Below are positions 1 through 4,415 of a stretch of 6,833 bases of DNA, one piece after another; the stretch's first letter is position 1, and each line of letters begins with the position of its first letter. Source of the DNA: an uncultured Bacteroidota bacterium (lineage in GTDB: Bacteria; Bacteroidota; Bacteroidia; Chitinophagales; S012-47); NCBI GenBank assembly GCA_913062655.1, contig CAJXXO010000145.1:1-6833 (forward strand). The letters are read 5' to 3'. The position numbers were made by a program, and so were the translations under genes. The notes under the pieces are model-generated. The model had not been told where the DNA came from. It did not search any database and was given only the letters and a program-made list of their open reading frames with translations.

Positions 1-24
1 TCAGGCATCGAGATATCTGCCGAC

Positions 25-48
25 AGGCCGCCCCGCTGGGGCTGGCCT
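25..48. repeat. Inverted repeat (hairpin 1 of repeat copy 1)
   Basis: AGGCC (25-29) pairs with GGCCT (44-48), and CCCC (31-34) pairs with GGGG (38-41) around a GCT loop. The two stems are separated by G30 on one side and CT on the other. The structure is strongly GC-rich and identical in copy 2. Confidence 0.75.
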
Positions 49-100
49 TATTAGCTGCAGAAATGGAGCTGGTAGGGAAAAGGGATACTAACGGGGGCAC

Positions 101-119
101 AGCGCTCCGTAGGAGCGCT
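101..119. repeat. Perfect inverted repeat (hairpin 2 of repeat copy 1)
   Basis: AGCGCTCC (101-108) and GGAGCGCT (112-119) form a perfect 8-bp stem with the loop GTA. There is no following T-run, so it does not look like a standard intrinsic terminator. Confidence 0.8.
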
Positions 120-153
120 ACCGTCTGTAGCTATTCGGCAATAAAAAACGCAA

Positions 154-166
154 GCTCCGTAGGAGC
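154..166. repeat. Inverted repeat (hairpin 3 of repeat copy 1)
   Basis: GCTCC (154-158) and GGAGC (162-166) flank the loop GTA. It has the same core as hairpin 2 but a 5-bp stem, so the unit contains two instances of a GCTCC-GTA-GGAGC motif about 50 bp apart. Confidence 0.7.
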
Positions 167-192
167 GACCCGTAAATAGGAAAACGATTATT

Positions 193-235
193 GCGAAACA
201 AGAAAGGGGTGATACAAAGATATTTTGCTGATAGG
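193..235. other. Spacer between the two repeat copies
   Basis: This 43-nt A/T-richer stretch separates the two copies. Its first bases (gcgaaacaa) resemble the start of the regulator gene after copy 2 (atgcaacaa), so homology may run about 9 nt past the repeat end. It also holds CAAAGATA (215-222), which reads as a TAnnTTTG element on the minus strand, but I see no -33 TTG partner and no gene downstream of it. Confidence 0.5.
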
Positions 236-259
236 TCAGGCATCGAGATATCTGCCGAC

Positions 260-283
260 AGGCCGCCCCGCTGGGGCTGGCCT
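260..283. repeat. Inverted repeat (hairpin 1 of repeat copy 2)
   Basis: This is identical to the hairpin at 25-48: an AGGCC/GGCCT outer stem, a CCCC/GGGG inner stem and a GCT loop. Confidence 0.75.
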
Positions 284-335
284 TATTAGCCGCGGGAATG
301 GAGCTGGCAGGGAAAAGGGATACTAACGGGGGCAC

Positions 336-354
336 AGCGCTCCATAGGAGCGCT
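336..354. repeat. Perfect inverted repeat (hairpin 2 of repeat copy 2)
   Basis: The 8-bp stem AGCGCTCC/GGAGCGCT is unchanged from copy 1. The loop is ATA instead of GTA, so the one substitution leaves pairing intact. Confidence 0.8.
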
Positions 355-388
355 ACCGTCTGTAGCTATTTGATAAGAATCAGTAAAA

Positions 389-401
389 GCTCCGTAGGAG
401 C
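389..401. repeat. Inverted repeat (hairpin 3 of repeat copy 2)
   Basis: GCTCC-GTA-GGAGC lies 26 nt before the regulator start codon. If the gene is transcribed from further upstream, this hairpin would sit in its 5' leader and could affect translation or RNA stability. That role is inference. Confidence 0.65.
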
Positions 402-427
402 GACCCGTAAATGAGAAAACGATTATT

Positions 428-1210
428 ATGCAACAAATCCACAACAACCTTCGATTTTTGCGCAACCAAAAGGGAATGACGCAACAAGCCTTTGCTGACC
501 TGTTAGGCATCAAGCGCAGCTCGCTGGGGGCCTATGAAGAAGGCCGGGCCAAGCCCAGTTACGATTTGCTGGTACAGCTCACCGATCTGTTTCCGATATC
601 CATGGATCAGCTCGTAAAAGAAGACCTCAGCCAACGAGCCTGGTCAGCCGCCCCTTATCAGCGAGATGTATCCGGTAAGAACATGCGGGTATTGTCCATC
701 ACGGTCGATAAGGAAGATCGCGAATTCATCGATCTGGTGCCAGAAAAAGCTGCTGCCGGCTACCTCAATGGCTTTGCTGATCCGGAATATGTAGAGGAAC
801 TGCCCAAATTCCGACTGCCCATGCTAAGCGGAGGCACCTACCGTGCTTTCGAGATCAGTGGCGATTCCATGCTGCCCATCCAACCGGGCTCCATTGTAAT
901 TGGGGAGTATGTAGAAGACTGGCAACAAATCAAAGATGGCGTTACCTATATCGTGGTGTCCGCCAAGGAGGGTATCGTGTACAAACGGCTGTTCAACAAG
1001 ATTGAAGAGCGAGGGGCCATCATTTGCCAATCCGATAACCCGGCCTATCCGCCTTACTCCGTTCCGGTAGATGACGTGCTAGAAATCTGGCAGGCCAAGG
1101 CGTATATCAGCACCATTTTCCCGGATAAGGATCTGTCCATCGAAAAGCTGATGCAGATGATGCTGGAATTGCAGCAGGAAGTGATACGGCTGAAGGAACA
1201 AAAAGAATAG
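428..1210 (+). CDS. XRE-family HTH regulator with S24 (LexA/CI-like) self-cleavage domain
   Basis: This is a 260-aa cytoplasmic repressor-type protein. Residues about 5-62 are a Cro/CI helix-turn-helix (GMTQQAFADLLGI, then SSLGAYEEGRAKPS). Residues about 105-225 match the S24 peptidase-like fold of LexA, UmuD and CI. They include a candidate scissile Ala110-Gly111 (AAAGYLNG), the nucleophile Ser147 in GDSML and the general base Lys186 in VYKRL. The Ser-Lys distance of 39 is close to that in LexA. In that family RecA-ssDNA or another stress signal triggers autocleavage, which separates the DNA-binding domain and derepresses targets. The last 25 residues (236-260) look like a short amphipathic coiled coil. 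The ATG at 428 follows a repeat directly and has no Shine-Dalgarno. The antitoxin gene starts 29 nt downstream on the same strand, so co-transcription is plausible. Family and catalytic residues are clear; target genes and the trigger are unknown. Confidence 0.93.
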   Translation: MQQIHNNLRFLRNQKGMTQQAFADLLGIKRSSLGAYEEGRAKPSYDLLVQLTDLFPISMDQLVKEDLSQRAWSAAPYQRDVSGKNMRVLSITVDKEDREFIDLVPEKAAAGYLNGFADPEYVEELPKFRLPMLSGGTYRAFEISGDSMLPIQPGSIVIGEYVEDWQQIKDGVTYIVVSAKEGIVYKRLFNKIEERGAIICQSDNPAYPPYSVPVDDVLEIWQAKAYISTIFPDKDLSIEKLMQMMLELQQEVIRLKEQKE

Positions 1211-1239
1211 AGATAACTTTATGGCATAAAGCGTAGATC

Positions 1240-1437
1240 ATGTCATCCATTCTCATACATCCCAAAGACGAAAAAGAGGCACAATTCATCCAAGAATTGC
1301 TGGCCAAGTTGAAGGTGAGGTCACAGACGCTGACAGAAGAGGAGAAGGAGGATCTTGGGTTGGCATATATGATCAAAGAAGCTAACCTGGACGAACAGGT
1401 CTCACGGGAAGAAATTGCTAAGAAACTTAAGTCTTGA
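1240..1437 (+). CDS. Small antitoxin of a RelE/ParE-type toxin-antitoxin pair
   Basis: This is a 65-aa acidic and lysine-rich protein. It has a short N-terminal strand-like segment (SSILIHP) and helical regions afterwards (EAQFIQELLAKLKV, then VSREEIAKKLKS). Size, composition and position directly before a RelE/ParE-like gene identify it as the antitoxin. Similar small antitoxins that begin with a beta strand precede RelE-like toxins in Bacteroidota. By family logic it would bind and neutralise the toxin and autoregulate the operon, but I cannot name an operator. Its stop TGA (1435-1437) overlaps the TTG start of the toxin (1434-1436) in the sequence TTGA, which is typical of translational coupling. 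With the toxin truncated it may now be an orphan antitoxin. The ATG at 1240 is the only sensible start and has no Shine-Dalgarno. Confidence 0.75.
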   Translation: MSSILIHPKDEKEAQFIQELLAKLKVRSQTLTEEEKEDLGLAYMIKEANLDEQVSREEIAKKLKS

Positions 1438-1634
1438 AAGTCGTCTTCCTTAAGAAGTTTTCGAAAGACCTGGATAAATGTCCGACTAAGGTCAAGAAAA
1501 GACTTGTTACAATTATAGCGCAACTAGAGAATACGGCTTCACTGGATGACATGCCTAACTGTAAGGCCTTGAAGGGGCACCATAACGCTTACCGGATCAG
1601 GTTAGGCGATTACAGGTTGGGCTTACTATGGTAG
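1434..1634 (+). CDS. RelE/ParE-superfamily toxin, C-terminally truncated by in-frame TAG
   Basis: These 66 residues match the first three quarters of a RelE/ParE-fold toxin. The N-terminus MKVVFLKKFSKDLDKC is a typical first strand and helix, followed by a second helix (VKKRLVTIIAQLEN) and then the strand segment YRIRLGDYRLGLLW. It starts with TTG overlapping the antitoxin stop. The frame then meets TAG at 1632-1634, but in the same frame the expected last strands continue to TGA at 1695-1697, giving an 87-codon original. The lost part holds the C-terminal YRLFP-type segment. In RelE homologues that region contributes catalytic residues, so the truncated product is probably inactive. Alternatives are a sequencing error or stop read-through. 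The family call is firm; activity is doubtful. Confidence 0.75.
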   Translation: MKVVFLKKFSKDLDKCPTKVKKRLVTIIAQLENTASLDDMPNCKALKGHHNAYRIRLGDYRLGLLW

Positions 1635-1697
1635 GATGATGTATGCTACGTGGAGCGCTTTGTACATAACAAAGATAGCTACCGACTTTTCCCCTGA
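1635..1697 (+). pseudogene. Severed C-terminus of the RelE/ParE-type toxin
   Basis: Immediately after the TAG at 1632-1634 the same reading frame encodes 20 codons (DDVCYVERFVHNKDSYRLFP) and then TGA. This is the canonical ending of a RelE-like toxin: a beta strand with VERFVH followed by YRLFP. The absence of any frameshift shows that one codon alone was converted to a stop. The segment overlaps the last 19 nt of the convergent DUF3109 gene (stop at 1679-1681). Confidence 0.8.
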
Positions 1698-2254
1698 TAC
1701 AATGCTGCAGCCTCTTCCAAAGCTGCATACCAATCCTCACCATAGGCGCGAATGAGGGCCTCCTTCAAAAATCGATAGACGGGTACCTTAAGTGCTGCTC
1801 CTAGCTGACAAGCAGGGTCACAAATATCCCATTCATTGTAATTCAACGCGGCTCCCTCATGCAGGGGCTGCACACGTATGGGATAGAGATGACAAGACAG
1901 GGGCTTTTTGAAATCCGTCTTTCCCTCCTCATGCGCTCGTTCAATGCCGCAATAGGCGATCCCTTTCTCATCGAAGTTGACATAAGCACAGGCGCCATCT
2001 TCTCGTAAAGTGGTTTGATGGCCTTCTTCATCAGTAAGGTATGGGCCTTGCGCTTGCAGGGCGGCTCTGCCTTCTGCGGTCAGGTAGGGCGCTACCGTTT
2101 CTTGCAGTTCCTCCAGGATCGGCAACTCAGCATCTGCCAATGGCGCACCCCGGTCACCGGCTACACAGCAGGCACCTTTACAAGCCGAAAGGTTGCACAC
2201 GAAGTCTCTTTCGAGGATCGGGTCGGTTACCAGTATGTCATCAATAACAAGCAT
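1679..2254 (-). CDS. DUF3109 family cysteine-rich protein
   Basis: This is a 191-aa predicted cytoplasmic protein with nine cysteines in conserved-looking spacing: C20, C25, C29 and C30 (CNLSACKGACC), then C89, C102, C121 in PLSCHLYPI, and C145 and C149 in CDPAC. The CxxxxCxxxCC start followed by a later CxLYPI-type motif is the signature I associate with DUF3109, a relative of YkgJ-like zinc or iron-sulfur proteins widespread in Bacteroidota. The cysteines probably bind a metal or cluster. The biochemical role is not established, and I do not assign one. The ATG (2252-2254) begins 3 nt after the stop of the methyltransferase gene, so the two form a tight operon with the methyltransferase first. 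Its stop lies within the severed toxin tail on the other strand. The protein is complete, with no hydrophobic segments. Confidence 0.88.
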   Translation of the reverse strand: MLVIDDILVTDPILERDFVCNLSACKGACCVAGDRGAPLADAELPILEELQETVAPYLTAEGRAALQAQGPYLTDEEGHQTTLREDGACAYVNFDEKGIAYCGIERAHEEGKTDFKKPLSCHLYPIRVQPLHEGAALNYNEWDICDPACQLGAALKVPVYRFLKEALIRAYGEDWYAALEEAAALYQGKSR

Positions 2255-2257
2255 AGA

Positions 2258-2968
2258 CTATTTTCCTAAGGCAAATAGGGCCGGTTGTTTATGCAGATTG
2301 GGCAATTGCTGTTGCCACTGCCGAATTGATTTGGTCTTGATCCAGCCCTTGGGCAGGGTGAGGTTGACAGCAATGCAAAGCCGCGTATCAGGAGAACAAC
2401 TGGCCAGGATATCTTCCAGTAGTTTATGGTTGCGGTAGGGCGCTTCCATAAAGAGCTGGGTTTGTCCGGTGGCTGCCAATTGCTCCAACCGTTTGATCTC
2501 GCGCTGCCGCTCTTTTTTATCGATGGGTAAATAGCCGTGAAAGGTAAACGACTGTCCATTCAATCCTGCTCCCATCACGGTCAGCAAGATGGATGAAGGC
2601 CCCGGTAGCGGTACGACAGAGAGTCCTTGCTCATGCGCCAACTGGATCACCTGCGCGCCAGGGTCGGCCACACCCGGAGCACCGGCCTCTGAGATCAACC
2701 CTATCGAGTGCCCCTCTTGCAATGGCTGTAAAAAAGTGAACCACTCCATCACCTCGGTGCGCTTGTCTAGCACTTCCATGTTGACCGTGTCGAAGTCCTT
2801 TTGGAAGCCGATCTTCCGCAGGTAATGGCGTGCCGATTTGGGATGCTCCACGATGAAGTGGTTGAGGGTTTGCACCGTCTCTTTCACCACATCAGGGATC
2901 ATCCGCGGGTCATCACCACCTAGCAGACTAGGAATACAGTACAAGGTGCCTTTGTCGGGTAGCGCCAT
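2258..2968 (-). CDS. RsmI-like SAM-dependent methyltransferase (tetrapyrrole methylase fold)
   Basis: This 236-aa protein aligns along its length with RsmI-type enzymes, which methylate the 2'-OH of C1402 in 16S rRNA. Visible motifs are GTLYCIPSLLG (7-17), SEAGAPGVADPG (93-104), PLPGPSS (120-126), FTFHGYLP (141-148) and MEAPYRN (174-180). These form the SAM-binding cleft of the tetrapyrrole methylase fold. The position of the classic RsmI motif AEDTR instead reads VEHPKSARHYL (40-50), and the protein is about 50 aa shorter than E. coli RsmI (286 aa), lacking the C-terminal extension. It is therefore probably the shorter Bacteroidota paralogue, with unproven substrate. I chose the ATG at 2966-2968 because the protein begins in register with the family there and an exact promoter element lies just upstream. 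The frame stays open to 3028, but that extension is atypical. It is co-transcribed with the DUF3109 gene. Confidence 0.9.
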   Translation of the reverse strand: MALPDKGTLYCIPSLLGGDDPRMIPDVVKETVQTLNHFIVEHPKSARHYLRKIGFQKDFDTVNMEVLDKRTEVMEWFTFLQPLQEGHSIGLISEAGAPGVADPGAQVIQLAHEQGLSVVPLPGPSSILLTVMGAGLNGQSFTFHGYLPIDKKERQREIKRLEQLAATGQTQLFMEAPYRNHKLLEDILASCSPDTRLCIAVNLTLPKGWIKTKSIRQWQQQLPNLHKQPALFALGK

Positions 2969-2986
2969 AAGTGTTACTTTCCGACA

Positions 2987-2994
2987 CAAAGGTA
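2987..2994 (-). promoter_or_regulatory. Bacteroidota -7 promoter element TACCTTTG for the methyltransferase operon
   Basis: On the minus strand this reads TACCTTTG, an exact match to TAnnTTTG. It lies 18 nt before the ATG at 2968, giving a short leader of roughly 10-15 nt. I see no clear TTG at the usual -33 distance (TTC is the nearest). It sits in the 30-nt gap (2969-2998) between the divergent methyltransferase and glycosylase genes. Confidence 0.6.
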
Positions 2995-2998
2995 CAAT

Positions 2999-3601
2999 AT
3001 GGGCCTCTTGCCAGTCGAATTTTACCAATCTGATGCAGTGGTATCGCTAGCGCAACAACTGCTGGGCAAGGTGCTGGTGACAGATTTTCCAGCCGGCAGA
3101 ACGGCCGTGATGATCACCGAGGTGGAAGCCTACGAAGGGCCGATCGACAAGGCATCGCACGCATTTGGAAATCGGAAGACGAAGCGGACGGCCACCATGT
3201 ACCACTCGGGCGGGTGTGCCTACATCTATCTCTGCTATGGCATTCATCACTTGTTCAATATTGTAACAGCGCCAGCCGGTGTGCCGCATGCCATTCTCTT
3301 GCGTGGAGGTGAGCCACTGGAGGGCATCGATATCATGCTGCAGCGGAGAAAGATGGATCGGTTGGCGTATCGCATGACAGCCGGTCCGGGCACCGTAGCG
3401 CAAGCACTGGGCTTAACCACGAAACTTGATGGACAATCGTTGCAGGGGCCAAATATCTGGGTGGAAGACAGGGGCATTCAAATCACACCAGAACAGATCA
3501 AAGCCGGACCCAGAATAGGAGTGGACTATGCGGAAGACCATGCGCAATGGCCCTACCGACTTTGGCTGAAGGAAAGTCCGTGGGTGAGCAGGCCCCGCTA
3601 G
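2999..3601 (+). CDS. 3-methyladenine DNA glycosylase, AAG/MPG family
   Basis: This 200-aa cytoplasmic base-excision repair enzyme removes alkylated purines such as 3-methyladenine and hypoxanthine. It matches the AAG/MPG fold throughout. Compared with human AAG, catalytic Glu125 and Tyr127 correspond to Glu43 and Tyr45 in EVEAYEG, and His136 to His54 in ASHA. Tyr157, Tyr159 and Asn169 correspond to Tyr75, Tyr77 and Asn87 (YIYLCYGIHHLFN), and Arg182 to Arg102 in LLRGGEP. All are retained, so it should be active. The length is normal for bacterial members. The ATG at 2999 puts the usual N-terminal pattern (FYQSDAVVSLAQQLLGKVLV) a few residues in. It diverges from the methyltransferase across 30 nt. 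A possible promoter with one mismatch, TGCCTTTG, lies at 2947-2954 inside that gene. The stop TAG shares CTAG with the convergent gene. Confidence 0.95.
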   Translation: MGLLPVEFYQSDAVVSLAQQLLGKVLVTDFPAGRTAVMITEVEAYEGPIDKASHAFGNRKTKRTATMYHSGGCAYIYLCYGIHHLFNIVTAPAGVPHAILLRGGEPLEGIDIMLQRRKMDRLAYRMTAGPGTVAQALGLTTKLDGQSLQGPNIWVEDRGIQITPEQIKAGPRIGVDYAEDHAQWPYRLWLKESPWVSRPR

Positions 3602-4329
3602 TCAGGGAGCAGCTCAACTATGTTGCCAAGCGATAATTCGGGTAGTAGTTTTTCTAATGTTGTCCGATCGCCTTGCACCAATACCGGCTTGGGTACCGGC
3701 CGCAACCAACGCAGCAAGAACGCCATATCACTTTCTGCCATGGCCGTGCAGCCGGCCGTGTACCGATTGGCATCCCGCCACAGGTGCATGAAGATACAGG
3801 AGCCACCTCCGGGTACAATGTGCTTCCGATTAAAATCAACGATGATGCCCCATTGGTACAGGTGATCCTCCCGTTTCATCTCTTCTGCAGATTGCCAGTC
3901 CTTTTCTGCCACCAGGTCTTCTCGAACGATTTGATTGTAGTATCGGCTATTGGGGTCGTCAACGGCTTTGTGCTGTTGGGTAACGGGCAGGTAAGGCAAT
4001 TGTACAAAGGCAGCTTCCTCCGCATCGGCATAGCCATAGGCCCCCGATAGGGTAAATGCACCCACGGGGGTCTTCCAATCGCCCTCTTTTTTAGTTGCTG
4101 GAGCCGACCACGTAACGAGTCCTTGCGCCCACTGCAGGCCATTTTTACCCAGGGTCACCGGTATGGGGGCCCTCACTTGTATCCAATGCTCGTTCTTTTT
4201 TTCCAGGGCCCATAGCTGTCCGGTGATGGCCGACCAGCTATCGGCCCGCGTTATCAGCAACTGCCGGGCCTGCTCAATAGGGGTACGTTGAATAGATTGG
4301 ATGGGTAGTTGGTCGATACTATTTGTCAT
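3598..4329 (-). CDS. L,D-transpeptidase (YkuD-like) family protein
   Basis: This 243-aa protein has the YkuD-type catalytic signature: His182 (IFMHLW), then TAGCTAM with the likely nucleophile Cys194, twelve residues on. GDWKTPVGAF (83-92) is the conserved loop of this branch, which I place near the COG3786 group of L,D-peptidoglycan transpeptidases. Members make 3-3 crosslinks or attach proteins to peptidoglycan in the periplasm. The start is uncertain. ATG 4327-4329 is preferred, while GTG 4351-4353 would add eight residues. The frame is closed at 4375-4377. Under no option is there a signal peptide or transmembrane segment, which is odd for a periplasmic enzyme. A near-consensus TAAAATTG on the minus strand (4360-4353) would suit the ATG start. 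The stop codon overlaps that of the glycosylase gene. The family is clear; export and exact reaction are not. Confidence 0.87.
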   Translation of the reverse strand: MTNSIDQLPIQSIQRTPIEQARQLLITRADSWSAITGQLWALEKKNEHWIQVRAPIPVTLGKNGLQWAQGLVTWSAPATKKEGDWKTPVGAFTLSGAYGYADAEEAAFVQLPYLPVTQQHKAVDDPNSRYYNQIVREDLVAEKDWQSAEEMKREDHLYQWGIIVDFNRKHIVPGGGSCIFMHLWRDANRYTAGCTAMAESDMAFLLRWLRPVPKPVLVQGDRTTLEKLLPELSLGNIVELLPD

Positions 4330-4352
4330 GTGCTGCAAGTTATACCAAAGCA

Positions 4353-4360
4353 CAATTTTA
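4353..4360 (-). promoter_or_regulatory. Possible weak -7 element TAAAATTG for the L,D-transpeptidase gene
   Basis: On the minus strand this reads TAAAATTG, one mismatch from TAnnTTTG, 23 nt before the ATG at 4329. No -33 TTG was found at the expected distance, so this is only a candidate. Confidence 0.25.
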
Positions 4361-4389
4361 ACGACATCGATTGATCACACTAAATCCTT

Positions 4390-4397
4390 TATTTTTG
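4390..4397 (+). promoter_or_regulatory. Bacteroidota -7 promoter element TATTTTTG for the TraB/GumN-like gene
   Basis: TATTTTTG is an exact TAnnTTTG match. A TTG at 4371-4373 lies 16 nt upstream, slightly shorter than the usual spacing for a -33 element. Transcription would start near 4404, which rules out the in-frame TTG at 4371 as a translation start and favours ATG 4416 or 4425. Confidence 0.65.
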
Positions 4398-4415
4398 GAT
4401 TTCACTTGTCCGGCC

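Larger units (their letters stand above)
1..192. repeat. Hairpin-rich intergenic repeat, copy 1
   Basis: This copy matches 236-427 without any length change (constant offset of 235). Positions 1-135 differ at five sites only (56, 59, 61, 73, 109), and about 152-192 differ at two (178, 179). All seven differences are transitions. A block of about 16 nt (136-151) is unrelated between the copies although its length is kept. The unit carries three hairpins, at 25-48, 101-119 and 154-166. The true left end may lie before the window, because the window begins inside aligned sequence. GCTCC-GTA-GGAGC hairpins of this kind are, as I recall, common as dispersed intergenic elements in Bacteroidota, but I cannot check that here. 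No convincing ORF lies inside. Confidence 0.9.
236..427. repeat. Hairpin-rich intergenic repeat, copy 2, abutting the regulator start codon
   Basis: This is the second copy of the unit at 1-192. Its last 12 bases (aaaacgattatt, 416-427) are identical to 181-192 and are followed immediately by the ATG of the S24 regulator gene at 428. The whole 5' leader and probable promoter region of that gene is therefore repeat sequence. I found no exact TAnnTTTG element on the plus strand of this copy. The hairpins correspond to 260-283, 336-354 and 389-401. The changes relative to copy 1 spare both stem arms of the 336-354 hairpin and fall in its loop. Confidence 0.9.

Noticed and set aside
101..119. Intrinsic terminator
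   Set aside because: The stem is perfect, but no T-run follows on either strand, and the same hairpin recurs inside the repeat, so it is better described as part of the repeat.
215..222. CAAAGATA as a minus-strand TAnnTTTG promoter in the repeat spacer
   Set aside because: It has no -33 TTG at a suitable distance and no gene downstream on that strand. An 8-mer with four fixed bases in each arm can occur by chance.
1..427. CRISPR array
   Set aside because: There are only two units, each about 192 bp long with internal hairpins, and one 43-nt spacer. CRISPR repeats are much shorter and regularly spaced.
51..513. Two minus-strand ORFs of 94 and 75 aa across the repeats, with near-identical C-termini
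   Set aside because: They are translations of the two DNA repeat copies, so their similarity comes from the repeats. They cross hairpins, have no promoter or start context, and one runs into the regulator gene. They are not credible proteins.
1107..1523. 138-aa minus-strand ORF across the antitoxin and toxin
   Set aside because: It is antisense to clear protein-coding genes on the plus strand and shows no recognisable domain.
2969..3028. Upstream extension of the methyltransferase by 20 residues
   Set aside because: The extra residues do not fit the family N-terminus, they overlap the divergent glycosylase gene, and the promoter element at 2987-2994 would lie inside the coding region.
3047..3403. 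118-aa minus-strand ORF inside the glycosylase gene
   Set aside because: The plus strand encodes an AAG/MPG enzyme with all catalytic residues, so this is a shadow frame.
4371..4415. TTG start at 4371 for the TraB/GumN-like gene
   Set aside because: The TAnnTTTG element at 4390-4397 lies downstream of this codon, and the signal peptide begins naturally at ATG 4416 or 4425.
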